Shown: positions 1-6,921 of the stretch, one piece after another
How positions within the stretch are numbered: the stretch's first letter is position 1
How the letters are laid out: each line of letters starts with the position of its first letter
From: Dehalococcoidia bacterium
Lineage (GTDB): Bacteria > Chloroflexota > Dehalococcoidia > UBA2979
Direction: 5' to 3'
NCBI GenBank assembly: GCA_023228765.1
Contig: JALOAM010000109.1
Location: 1 to 10,151, forward strand
DNA length: 10,151 bases
Notes under the pieces: generated by a model
Database searches by the model: none
Seen by the model: the letters and a program-made list of their open reading frames with translations, nothing else
What the model was told of the DNA's origin: nothing
Translations under genes and position numbers: made by a program

Positions 1-1
1 C

Positions 2-1030
2 ATACCGGCGTCTGCCGTGCAGCGGGCGCCGCTCCTCGACACGGCCGCCGCGTTCGACCGTGAGATGGAGGTCGTCGAGTACGTCGACGCAGCCGCCGCG
101 GGAGCCGCCCTCGACGCGGGGGACCTCGACGCGGTCCTGATCGCGCCGGACCAGCTCCGGTTCGAGGAAGACGTGGACGATGAGCTCGAGGCGATCGTGC
201 GCCAGTCCCTCGTCCTGAGCACGCTGGAGGAGCGCGCGGCGGCAGTGGGCCTCAGCCTGGAGGAGGCGCAGTCGCTCCTCGCCCCGGTGGAGGTGCAGAC
301 CGAGACCGCCGTCCCCGCCGAGCCGGAGGACGACGACGCCGAGGTGGGGCAGGGCGTCGGGGCGCTCTCCGCCCTCGCGCTCATGTTTGCGTTGACGTTC
401 TACGGCCAATGGGTCGTGGTTGGGGTGATCGAGGAGAAATCGAACCGCGTCGTGGAGGTGCTCCTCGCGGCGGTGACGCCCTCGGAACTGCTCGTGGGCA
501 AGGTGCTGGGGATCATGGCGCTGGCGCTCGCCCAGGTCGCGGCGGCGGCCGTCGCGTTCGTCGTCGTCCTCCTCGCGACCGAGGGGAGCGAGGCACTGCC
601 GTCGGTCGCGGTCACCGGCCTCGGGCTGGCGGTGGTGTGGCTGGTGATCGGGCTGCTGCTCTACAACTTCCTGTACGCCGCCGTCGGCGCGACCGTGAAC
701 CGGCCCGAGGAGGCGACGAGCGTCACCTTCCCGCTGATGGTCCCCCTGATGGGTGGCTACTTCGTCGGCCTGATCTTCATCCCCGACAACCCGGACTCCA
801 GCGTCGCCCGCATCGTCTCGATGTTCCCGCTCACGGCGCCGCTGACGATGCCGTCCCGCATCGCCTCGGGCGGTGGCTCCGCGGTCGAGGTGGTCGTGGC
901 GATGGTGCTTGCTCTCGTCACGCTGGTCGGGGTGATCTGGCTGGCGGGCCGGGTCTACTCGGGTGGCATCCTGCAGTCGAGCAAGGTCGGCCTGCTCTCG
1001 GCCTTCCGCCGGGCGCGCGATATCCGATAG
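2..1030 (+). CDS. ABC-2 type transporter permease (NatB-like), 5' truncated
   Basis: This is the C-terminal part of an integral membrane permease of the ABC-2 exporter family (ABC2_membrane_3/NatB-like), which exports an unknown substrate with a separate ATPase subunit. The frame is open to the left edge, so the true start lies upstream; the GTG at 17 is only the first possible start in the window. Numbering from that GTG, residues 1-110 are an acidic extracytoplasmic-type domain. Hydrophobic segments follow at about 115-137, 164-187, 199-221, 237-255 and 290-311. The stretch EEKSNRVVEVLL (139-150) followed by TPSELLVGKVLG is a hallmark of these permeases. The C-terminus is short and basic (FRRARDIR). 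The ATPase partner is probably upstream, outside the window. There is no visible link to the injection-system genes. The family assignment is firm; the substrate is unknown. Confidence 0.9.
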   Translation: MPASAVQRAPLLDTAAAFDREMEVVEYVDAAAAGAALDAGDLDAVLIAPDQLRFEEDVDDELEAIVRQSLVLSTLEERAAAVGLSLEEAQSLLAPVEVQTETAVPAEPEDDDAEVGQGVGALSALALMFALTFYGQWVVVGVIEEKSNRVVEVLLAAVTPSELLVGKVLGIMALALAQVAAAAVAFVVVLLATEGSEALPSVAVTGLGLAVVWLVIGLLLYNFLYAAVGATVNRPEEATSVTFPLMVPLMGGYFVGLIFIPDNPDSSVARIVSMFPLTAPLTMPSRIASGGGSAVEVVVAMVLALVTLVGVIWLAGRVYSGGILQSSKVGLLSAFRRARDIR

Positions 1031-1060
1031 CGCCGGCTTCGAAGTACGCGCAGAACAAGA

Positions 1061-1091
1061 CGGCCCCGCTCTCGACATGAGAGCGAGGCCG
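1061..1091. terminator. Bidirectional hairpin terminator between convergent genes
   Basis: Arms at 1061-1073 and 1079-1091 flank a 5-nt loop. The 13-bp stem has one imperfect position, which becomes a G-U wobble in the minus-strand RNA, so on that strand the stem is fully paired. On the minus strand the hairpin is followed by TCTTGTTCTG, a loose U-rich tract, as expected for the ferredoxin transcript. On the plus strand it follows the permease stop by 30 nt and has no U tract. The location between two convergent 3' ends supports the call. Confidence 0.75.
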
Positions 1092-1129
1092 TTCGTGGTC
1101 CTCGGACGGTGCGAGGCTGGCCGGCGGGT

Positions 1130-1789
<660 letters not shown>

Positions 1790-2078
1790 CAGCAGCCTCC
1801 CCATCACGCCATGGGAACGAACCTAACAACTCAAGCCGAGCCTACTGCTGCCCTCCGGTGTCGTCTACGAACGCCGGTGCCGCGGGCTGCGACGACAGCC
1901 GAGGCACGCGCGCTCACGGTGCGCTCTCGGCATGACATAAGCCATCATGGCACATAACGGGCGGGCTCGATCGCAACGCTGTTGCAAGCGGGGAGACGCG
2001 CTCGGCGTTCGGGAACCGAGGGTGTACGCGGGACGCTGAGGGCAACCGAAGTGAGCCTGACCCGTGAGGAGGCACCCC
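1790..2078. other. Divergent intergenic region (289 bp)
   Basis: This spacer separates the ferredoxin start and the start of the 143-aa protein and should hold both promoters. It contains a relatively AT-rich island at about 1930-1960, an 11-bp palindrome GCCATCATGGC (1941-1951) flanked on both sides by ACATAA, and a small inverted repeat GCAAC-GCT-GTTGC (1973-1985). These are possible protein-binding sites but nothing identifies a ligand. I see no RNA gene and no mobile-element end. Confidence 0.4.
1820..1825 (-). promoter_or_regulatory. Possible -10 element for the ferredoxin gene
   Basis: Minus-strand TAGGTT fits the actinobacterial TANNNT -10 pattern and lies 30 nt upstream of the chosen GTG. 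I see no convincing -35 hexamer at 17-18 nt spacing, so this is a weak call. Confidence 0.3.
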
Positions 2079-2510
2079 ATGTTCGGACGTCACTGGAAGC
2101 CCCAGATCCGCGCGTACGCATACGCCGAGGACGAAGCCGTCGCGCCGCGCGACGGTGGCTGGGTGGAGTTGTGGAGCACGGACGGCGAGCGTCGCTACGG
2201 GCGCGGCCACCTCATGCTCTGGCCCGCCGAGACAGCCACCGGGGGTAGTGCGGTCGCTGAACTCGACAAGGATGCGGCGCAACCAGTGGGCGAGGGCGCC
2301 CCGAACCTCCGCGCGGAGCTGCGCGGGTTCACGTTCGATGGGAACCCGCCGGACATCGGTGCGGACCTGATGGTGCGCCCGGAGAAGGAACAGGACTCCT
2401 ACGCCGTCCGGGTGACAGACGTGGAGACCGAGGAGCCCAACGGCCGCGTCGGTATCGACTGGCCGGACGACCGGCTGCCGGCCGCGTTGTCGGAGCTCGG
2501 CGGGCACTAG
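2079..2510 (+). CDS. Hypothetical protein, 143 aa
   Basis: I do not recognise this protein. The start is well supported: GAGGAGG at 2066-2072 lies 6 nt before the ATG at 2079. A GTG at 2064 in the same frame would put that site inside the gene. The product is acidic, with no signal peptide and no membrane segment. It looks like a small soluble beta-rich domain: an opening MFGRHWKPQIRAYAYA, a Trp-containing segment (WVELWST), then VRVTDVETEEPNGRVGIDWPDD near the end. There are no cysteines or recognisable catalytic motifs. It converges on the AAA+ ATPase gene, leaving only 47 bp between the stops. It could be an edge gene of the injection-system cluster or an unrelated neighbour; the sequence does not decide. 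Codon use matches the neighbours, so it is probably a real gene. Confidence 0.75.
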   Translation: MFGRHWKPQIRAYAYAEDEAVAPRDGGWVELWSTDGERRYGRGHLMLWPAETATGGSAVAELDKDAAQPVGEGAPNLRAELRGFTFDGNPPDIGADLMVRPEKEQDSYAVRVTDVETEEPNGRVGIDWPDDRLPAALSELGGH

Positions 2511-2557
2511 CACCCAACGGCGCCACCAGCGCCCACCAACGGCTGAGAGGAACGAGG

Positions 2558-4483
2558 TCAGTCCTGGCTGATGGCCTGGAAGTAGGGACCGAAGTCCGCC
2601 TCCGTGCGGAGCCGGCCGAGCTTTTCGAACTCGCGGTCGATGCCGCGGACCACGTCCTCCATCGCGATGGCGCGGTCCGCCTCCGCCGCGAGGAAGGCCG
2701 CCGTGGTCGCCGCGTTGCGGATGTTGCCACCCGTAATGCGGAACGACTTCGCGAGCCACGGCAGGTCGAGGTCCTCGGTGGGCGCGTCCTTCGGGAAGGA
2801 CTTCTGCCAGATCTGGAGGCGCTGGGTCTCGTCCGGGTCGCGGAAGTCCACCGAGACGTGGATCCGGCGGAGGAAGGCGTCGTCCAGGTTCGCCCTCAGG
2901 TTCGTCGCCAGCACGACGATGCCGTCGTACGCCTCGATCCGCTGGAGGAGGTAGGCGACCTCGATGTTGGCGTAGCGGTCGTGCGAGTCGCTGACCTCTG
3001 ACCGCTTGCCGAAGAGCGCGTCCGCCTCGTCGAAGAAGAGGACGACGTTGCCGGCGGACGCCGCGTCAAAGATCCGTTCGAGGTTCTTCTCGGTCTCGCC
3101 GATGTACTTCGAGACGAGTGACGACAGGTCCACCTTGTAGACATCGAGGCCGAGCGTGGTGCCGATGACCTCGGCGGACAGGGTCTTGCCGGTGCCGCTG
3201 CCGCCCGCGAAGAGCGCGACGAGGCCGGTGCCACCCGCCGAGTTGAACCCCCAGCGGTCGTACACGAGGTGCGAGTGCTTGTAGCGGCCGACCAGCTCGC
3301 GGAGTTGCCGCTCCTGCTGGCGCGGCAGCACGAGGTGATCCCACGTCCGGCGCGACTCGATCCGCACGGCGAGTTCGTCGAGCGCGCCCGCGGCGAGGCG
3401 CCGGACGGCCGCGTCGATGTCGCCCAGCGCGTTGTGCGCGACCCGCGCGAGTCGGAGCGCCTCTCGGTCCAGCCGATGTCCTCGGTCGGGACGGTGGCCA
3501 AAGAGCTCCGCCCACTCCTCGGTGGTCGCCATGCGCGCCTTCAGGGCGCGCTCTGACCACTCACGGGCGGGCAGCGTCCGGATCTCGATCGGGGTCCGGG
3601 AGGACAGCACAAAGGAGAGGTGCGCGGCGCGTTCCAGCCAGAACTTCGCGGCCACGGAGAGGCGCGGCTCGTCGACCTCGATGAGGACGGCAGCACCTCG
3701 GGCGGTGGCCTCGCGGACGATGGCGCGCCAGCCGTCGTCATCCGCCGGGAGTGGCGTGGCTACGAAGGGGCCGGGGAGGGCGCTGCGGGCCTCCAGCTCG
3801 CGCAGCGTGCGGTCGCCGCCCGTCACGAGGACCATCGTCGGGCGCTCGGGGATCCCTCGATGCTCGCCGGCTTCGATGACGCGCGTGCCGTGGGGGACGC
3901 CGGGGTCGAGCGAGGCGTCTCCGGCGAGGGCCCACGTCACGCGGGGCGCAAGGGCGACCGGGCGCGTCGCCCAGGCACCGTCCGTGGTCATCGAGATCAA
4001 CTCGGCGCGTCGCAGCGGGGCGTCCTCGCCGAGGGCGGCGACACCGCCGGGCTCGCCGGGGAACAGCCGCGCGAGGGTCGCGATCCACGGTCGCGTGGCG
4101 GAGACATCGTCCTGCGCGTACGCGAGCAGGCGCTGGCGCGCTGGGCTGCGCTCGATCGCCGCGAGGACCGCGAAGACCTCGACGTCCGGTGGGCGCAGCG
4201 CGGCGGACCGCGCGAGGCGCGCGAAGGCGGAGTCTGACGACAGCGAGGCGTGCAGGCGCGCGCGGAGGTCGGCGAGCTGCGCGGTCACGTCCGAGCGGGC
4301 AGGGGGTGTGTCCTCGGAGGCCGTGAGGCCCGGGAGGGAGGCGAGCAGGCGGTCCACCTCGTCGTCCTCGATCACGAGGCCCGCGAAGTCGCGCGGCGGG
4401 CCGTCCGCGAGGCGGCGCTCCAGCGCTTCGGCCTCGATCACGGCGCTGCCGAAGCGCTCCCAATCCTGAAGGGTGGTGTGCAT
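2558..4483 (-). CDS. AAA+ ATPase of contractile injection system (Pvc15/Afp15-type)
   Basis: This 641-aa protein pairs a large N-terminal region with a single classical AAA+ module in the last 230 residues. Numbering from the chosen start, Walker A GGSGTGKT is at 427-434, Walker B VVLFFDEAD at 480-488, the sensor-1/arginine-finger segment ATNLRANLDDAFLRRI at 526-541, and sensor-2-like GGNIRN at 585-590. No catalytic residue is missing. The ISGETEKN-like pore-side motif is present as KYIGETEKN. The TTEEWAELFGH region before the module is typical of the ATPases of these clusters, which are thought to help particle assembly or turnover in the cytoplasm. I start at the ATG at 4483 because GGGGGA precedes it by 5 nt; an upstream in-frame ATG at 4513 has its purine run directly abutting the start codon. 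It is transcribed away from the structural genes. Function follows from family and context. Confidence 0.92.
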   Translation of the reverse strand: MHTTLQDWERFGSAVIEAEALERRLADGPPRDFAGLVIEDDEVDRLLASLPGLTASEDTPPARSDVTAQLADLRARLHASLSSDSAFARLARSAALRPPDVEVFAVLAAIERSPARQRLLAYAQDDVSATRPWIATLARLFPGEPGGVAALGEDAPLRRAELISMTTDGAWATRPVALAPRVTWALAGDASLDPGVPHGTRVIEAGEHRGIPERPTMVLVTGGDRTLRELEARSALPGPFVATPLPADDDGWRAIVREATARGAAVLIEVDEPRLSVAAKFWLERAAHLSFVLSSRTPIEIRTLPAREWSERALKARMATTEEWAELFGHRPDRGHRLDREALRLARVAHNALGDIDAAVRRLAAGALDELAVRIESRRTWDHLVLPRQQERQLRELVGRYKHSHLVYDRWGFNSAGGTGLVALFAGGSGTGKTLSAEVIGTTLGLDVYKVDLSSLVSKYIGETEKNLERIFDAASAGNVVLFFDEADALFGKRSEVSDSHDRYANIEVAYLLQRIEAYDGIVVLATNLRANLDDAFLRRIHVSVDFRDPDETQRLQIWQKSFPKDAPTEDLDLPWLAKSFRITGGNIRNAATTAAFLAAEADRAIAMEDVVRGIDREFEKLGRLRTEADFGPYFQAISQD

Positions 4484-4511
4484 GCGAGTCCCCCGCGCGG
4501 CCGCCTGGATC

Positions 4512-4517
4512 ATCCTA
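4512..4517 (-). promoter_or_regulatory. Putative -10 element for the AAA+ ATPase gene
   Basis: Minus-strand TAGGAT is a good match to the actinobacterial TANNNT -10 and lies about 28 nt upstream of the ATG at 4483. The -35 region is weak. A symmetrical element at 4526-4538 falls in the -10/-35 spacer, where a bound regulator would block the promoter. Confidence 0.45.
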
Positions 4518-4518
4518 C

Positions 4519-4553
4519 CGTTGTGATCTCGTTGAGATGTGATGCCGTTGAGA
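4519..4553. promoter_or_regulatory. Candidate operator: CGTTGNGA repeats with an inverted repeat
   Basis: The octamer CGTTGNGA occurs three times in the same orientation, at 4519-4526, 4530-4537 and 4546-4553. The middle copy overlaps a perfect 5-bp inverted repeat ATCTC-GTT-GAGAT (4526-4538). The region lies between the divergent ATPase and first LuxR-type genes and overlaps the putative ATPase promoter. A NarL-type regulator encoded next door is the obvious candidate ligand. The repeats are seen directly; their function is inferred. Confidence 0.4.
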
Positions 4554-4615
4554 GCTCATCGGGTTCCCTAATGGTGAGATTGACAGCCCGTCAGACAATA
4601 TCCGCCGGCGGGGAA

Positions 4616-4641
4616 CCTCGCGGGCGTGATGCCTGCCGAGG
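4616..4641 (+). other. Hairpin in the leader of the first LuxR-type gene
   Basis: CCTCG (4616-4620) pairs with CGAGG (4637-4641), and an inner GGGC/GCCT pairing closes a 5-nt loop, with a small asymmetric internal loop. A T5 run sits about 30 nt further on (4671-4675), too far for a standard terminator. It may be a leader structure; significance is unknown. Confidence 0.3.
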
Positions 4642-4692
4642 GCGGTGATTCCTCGCGCATTCCGTCTCCGTTTTTCGGTCGGGAAGGCGCCG

Positions 4693-5229
4693 TTGGAACC
4701 CATCGCTGTCGGTATCGCTGACGAGAACGAGATCTTCCGTCGCGGACTTGTCGCTTGTCTCACCGCTGATCTGTCGATCTCCGTGGTCTTTGAGGGCGAC
4801 CTGTTCCCCTCCGGAGACGCCGCGTCCATCGTCATCACCTCGTCGGACCTCGCCCTCCGCGCCGAGGCGGGCGTCCCACTGGTCGTGTGTACGGACGTGC
4901 CGGTACCGGACCGTGCCCGCGCGCTGAACCGCGTCATGGGCGTCCTGCCGAGGGCGACCCTGAAGCCCTCGCAGCTCCTTGCCGGCGTGCGCGCTGCCGC
5001 CAGCGGCCTGCAGGTGAACCTGCTGGACACTCCGACCTGCGACCTCTCGCCCCGCAACGTGGAGGTGCTCCGGCTCCTCGCGCAGGGCGCAGCGACGAAG
5101 CAGATCTCGGACGCCCTCGGCTACTCCGAGCGCACGATCAAGCACGCGGTCGCGGAGGTCCTGGACGAGCTGGGTGCCCGATCACGCGCCGAGGCCGTCG
5201 CGATCGGCATCCGACGCGGGCTGATCTAG
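4693..5229 (+). CDS. LuxR/NarL-type regulator with degenerate receiver domain (paralogue 1)
   Basis: The product (178 aa) has a receiver-like domain at about 4-105 and a LuxR-type helix-turn-helix at 118-178 (LSPRNVEVLRLLAQG then ISDALGYSERTIKHAV). The opening VGIADENEIFRRGL matches the first strand and acidic pocket of NarL-family receivers. The phosphoacceptor Asp is absent: the expected strand reads IVITSSDL (46-53). The conserved Lys is replaced by Arg (LPRATL, about 87), while Thr67 of the switch position is kept. It probably binds DNA without ordinary phosphorylation. I start at the TTG at 4693, preceded by GGGAAGG at 5-nt spacing, because receivers begin a few residues before the first strand. 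A GTG at 4645 in frame lacks a good site and adds an unusual basic leader. It is divergent from the ATPase gene and upstream of the injection-system genes, so local regulation is likely. Confidence 0.87.
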   Translation: MEPIAVGIADENEIFRRGLVACLTADLSISVVFEGDLFPSGDAASIVITSSDLALRAEAGVPLVVCTDVPVPDRARALNRVMGVLPRATLKPSQLLAGVRAAASGLQVNLLDTPTCDLSPRNVEVLRLLAQGAATKQISDALGYSERTIKHAVAEVLDELGARSRAEAVAIGIRRGLI

Positions 5230-5294
5230 CTCCCTCTACCTCTCCGTCCCACGCTCTCGACCCCGTTCCTTCTGAGCTCCTCCTGACTCGCATT

Positions 5295-5326
5295 GCCCGA
5301 AGGTGCAGCCGCTCGCACCTCCGGGC
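5295..5326 (+). terminator. GC-rich hairpin after regulator 1 (possible terminator)
   Basis: GCCCG-A-AGGTGC (5295-5306) pairs with GCACCT-C-CGGGC (5315-5326), giving 11 pairs with one internal mismatch and an 8-nt loop. It starts 65 nt after the first regulator's stop. No U tract follows, so it would be a U-less terminator or a processing/stability element, and would separate regulator 1 from the downstream transcript. Confidence 0.45.
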
Positions 5327-5332
5327 GTCCGT

Positions 5333-5388
5333 GTTGCCCTCGGTGGATCGCGGGGTCCCAGGGAGGGCAATCGCGTTGCCCTCGGCGG
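5333..5388. promoter_or_regulatory. Candidate operator: three TTGCCCTC copies upstream of regulator 2
   Basis: GTTGCCCTCGGTGG (5333-5346) and GTTGCCCTCGGCGG (5375-5388) are near-identical direct repeats whose starts are 42 bp apart, about four helical turns. A third, inverted copy GAGGGCAA (5363-5370) forms a perfect 8-bp inverted repeat with TTGCCCTC at 5376-5383 across the spacer TCGCG. The array lies 72-127 bp upstream of the second regulator's start, inside the only sizeable spacer before the structural genes. I see no clear -10/-35 pair here. Regulator binding is inferred. Confidence 0.45.
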
Positions 5389-5459
5389 GCACGGGGCTGC
5401 CCGAGATACCCGGGACGTTGGCACTCACGGAGGTCCGAACGGGCCTGCCGGGGGATCTG

Positions 5460-6098
5460 ATGGCGTGGTCGAATGCCCCTATGACGCCGACACGCCTGTC
5501 CGTCTGGATCGAAGACGCGAACCCGATCTACCGCCGGGGTCTGACCGCCTGTCTCGAAGCAGAGGGCATCAAGGTCGCCGGCGAGTCGGACCGCCTGTCC
5601 CGCGCGCTCGGCGCCGCGGAGGCGCAGGCACTGGTCTTTGCCGCCTCCGACGGACGCCTCGGCGAGGTCGTGAGCCTCCACCAGGGCAGCCCGGTCGCCC
5701 TGATCGCGCTGGTGCGCGACCAGCACGATCCCGCGCTGATCGACGCCATGGAGGCCGGCGTGCCGGGCATCCTGCTGCGCGACGAGCTGTCGCCGGCCTC
5801 GCTGGTCGCGGCGCTCCGTACCGTGGCTACGGGCCAGAGCGCTGTCCCCGCGCGGCTGCTCGCGCGGATCATCGAGAGCGCCGCCCAGGGGAAGCGCCAC
5901 GGCGCGTTCGACATCGGCGTGCGAGAGGTCTCGGTGCTGCGTGAGCTGGCGGCCGGCAGCGACACGAACGAGATCGCGGGCCAGCTCGCGTACTCCGAGC
6001 GCATGGTGAAGCGCATCGTCCATGACCTCCTCGTGAAGATGAACTGCCGCAACCGCGCGCAGGCCGTCGCCCTCGCGGTGCGGCACGGGATCATCTAG
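5460..6098 (+). CDS. LuxR/NarL-type regulator with degenerate receiver domain (paralogue 2)
   Basis: The product (212 aa) resembles the regulator encoded just upstream. Its receiver-like domain spans about 12-125 and opens with LSVWIEDANPIYRRGL. Its LuxR-type helix-turn-helix is at 150-212 (IAGQLAYSERMVKRIV, then NRAQAVALAVRHGII). Acidic residues E18-D19 remain, but the phosphoacceptor position is lost (ALVFAASDG, 57-65) and the conserved Lys is Arg107 (GILLRDEL). The frame is open far upstream to 4887, overlapping the previous gene, but that extension is not coding in character. I chose the ATG at 5460, 4 nt after GGGGGA; an ATG at 5481 is an alternative without a visible site. Only 9 nt separate its stop from the DUF4255 gene, which lacks a good ribosome site, so the regulator appears to be co-transcribed and translationally linked with structural genes. 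Confidence 0.87.
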   Translation: MAWSNAPMTPTRLSVWIEDANPIYRRGLTACLEAEGIKVAGESDRLSRALGAAEAQALVFAASDGRLGEVVSLHQGSPVALIALVRDQHDPALIDAMEAGVPGILLRDELSPASLVAALRTVATGQSAVPARLLARIIESAAQGKRHGAFDIGVREVSVLRELAAGSDTNEIAGQLAYSERMVKRIVHDLLVKMNCRNRAQAVALAVRHGII

Positions 6099-6107
6099 GC
6101 CGCTGCG

Positions 6108-6782
6108 ATGCTGCACCTCCTCGACGCTTCGCTTGAGCAGTACCTCCGGGGTGAAGTCCCCCTCGACGACCGCATCGACGTGTCCTACGAGGCGCCCGAC
6201 AACGAGTGGCGTGCGCGGATCACGCGCCCCACGATCAACCTCTTCGTGTGGGACATCCGCCGCAACCAGGCCGAGTCGCAGGCCGGGATGGACCTGGTGG
6301 AGCGGACCAACGGCAAGTTCCATCGCCCCACGCCGCCACGCATCGACTTCCGCTATCTGATCACCACCTGGACCTCCGAGGTGCAGGACGAACACTCGCT
6401 GCTCGGCGCGGTGCTCGTGGCGTGTCTGCGCGCCCCGATCATCCCGGTGACCTACCTGCAGGGCGCGCTCGCGGAGATCACGCCGGCCCCCCGGGTGCAG
6501 GTCGCCCGGTTCGACGGCGCGGAGAGCAGCGAGTTCTGGGCCTCCATGGGGGGCCAGCTCAAGGCGTCGCTGGACGTGATCGTCACGGCGACGGTGGATT
6601 CCTCGATCCTGGTCGAGGCAGGCCCGCCCGTCCGCTCCGTCGAGCTCGGCGCGATCGAGCGCTACACGGGCACCGAGGAGCGACAGCAGCGCGACCTGGC
6701 GGCAGCCGCCGAGGCGCGTGCGGCCGCTGCCTCCTCGGCAGCCTCGGACGGCCCGAATGCACGGGTGGAGGGGTCCGAATGA
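6108..6782 (+). CDS. DUF4255 (Pvc16/Afp16 N-terminal-type) tail terminator protein
   Basis: This 224-aa protein matches the DUF4255/Pvc16_N family found in nearly all contractile injection clusters. Its members are thought to cap the tube and sheath at the end distal to the baseplate and so fix particle length. Visible family features are the start MLHLLDASLEQYLRGEV, the strand INLFVWDIRRN (about 44-54), and LIT-WTSEVQDEHSLLGAVLVACL (about 84-108). The C-terminal 30 residues are Ala-rich and low complexity (EARAAAASSAASDG), probably a disordered tail. The ATG at 6108 follows the preceding stop by 9 nt with no clear ribosome-binding site, which suggests coupling to the upstream regulator gene. 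Family assignment is strong; the capping role is from known homologues. Confidence 0.92.
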   Translation: MLHLLDASLEQYLRGEVPLDDRIDVSYEAPDNEWRARITRPTINLFVWDIRRNQAESQAGMDLVERTNGKFHRPTPPRIDFRYLITTWTSEVQDEHSLLGAVLVACLRAPIIPVTYLQGALAEITPAPRVQVARFDGAESSEFWASMGGQLKASLDVIVTATVDSSILVEAGPPVRSVELGAIERYTGTEERQQRDLAAAAEARAAAASSAASDGPNARVEGSE

Positions 6783-6855
6783 TCCCCCCGCGTGTCACCC
6801 GCGATGTCCCCGCGGACTCTCGGAGGGTGCGTCCGGCCGCACCTACGCTGCGCGT

Positions 6856-6887
6856 GAGCGGTCGATCTGCCACTCGGCGGATCGCTC
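6856..6887 (+). other. Hairpin in the leader of the receiver-like gene
   Basis: GATCTGCC (6864-6871) pairs with GGCGGATC (6876-6883), with one U-G pair, across a 4-nt loop. GAGC (6856-6859) and GCTC (6884-6887) can add an outer stem past a 4-nt bulge. No U tract follows. It lies in the 139-nt gap after the DUF4255 gene, which also holds a weaker hairpin (GGTGCG 6826-6831 with CGCACC 6838-6843). It may shape expression of the genes downstream. Confidence 0.4.
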
Positions 6888-6921
6888 AGTCCACAGCTCA
6901 GTGGGTGGCGGAGAACCGAGC

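Noticed and set aside
2519..2533. GGCGC...GCGCC hairpin between the convergent 143-aa gene and the ATPase gene
   Set aside because: Only 5 bp with no U tract on either side; too weak to call a terminator.
1914..2759. Minus-strand open frame (281 codons) covering the 143-aa gene and ATPase end
   Set aside because: No domain, and it crosses two genes with better ribosome sites and codon use.
3417..4469. Plus-strand open frame (350 codons) opposite the AAA+ ATPase
   Set aside because: Ser/Arg/Ala-rich translation with no motif, fully inside a gene with intact Walker motifs on the other strand.
4580..4585. Perfect TTGACA as the -35 of regulator 1
   Set aside because: No acceptable -10 hexamer occurs 16-19 nt downstream; CAATAT and GACAAT are too close. 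It may be chance.
4887..5459. Upstream extension of the second regulator's reading frame into the first regulator gene
   Set aside because: The extra 191 residues are Arg/Pro/Ala-rich, out of frame with a recognisable LuxR-type protein, and a ribosome site precedes the ATG at 5460.
5226..6395. Long minus-strand open frame (389 codons) across the second regulator and DUF4255
   Set aside because: It is the antisense shadow of two recognisable plus-strand families. Its product is Arg/His/Gly-rich with no domain, as expected from high-GC complement frames.
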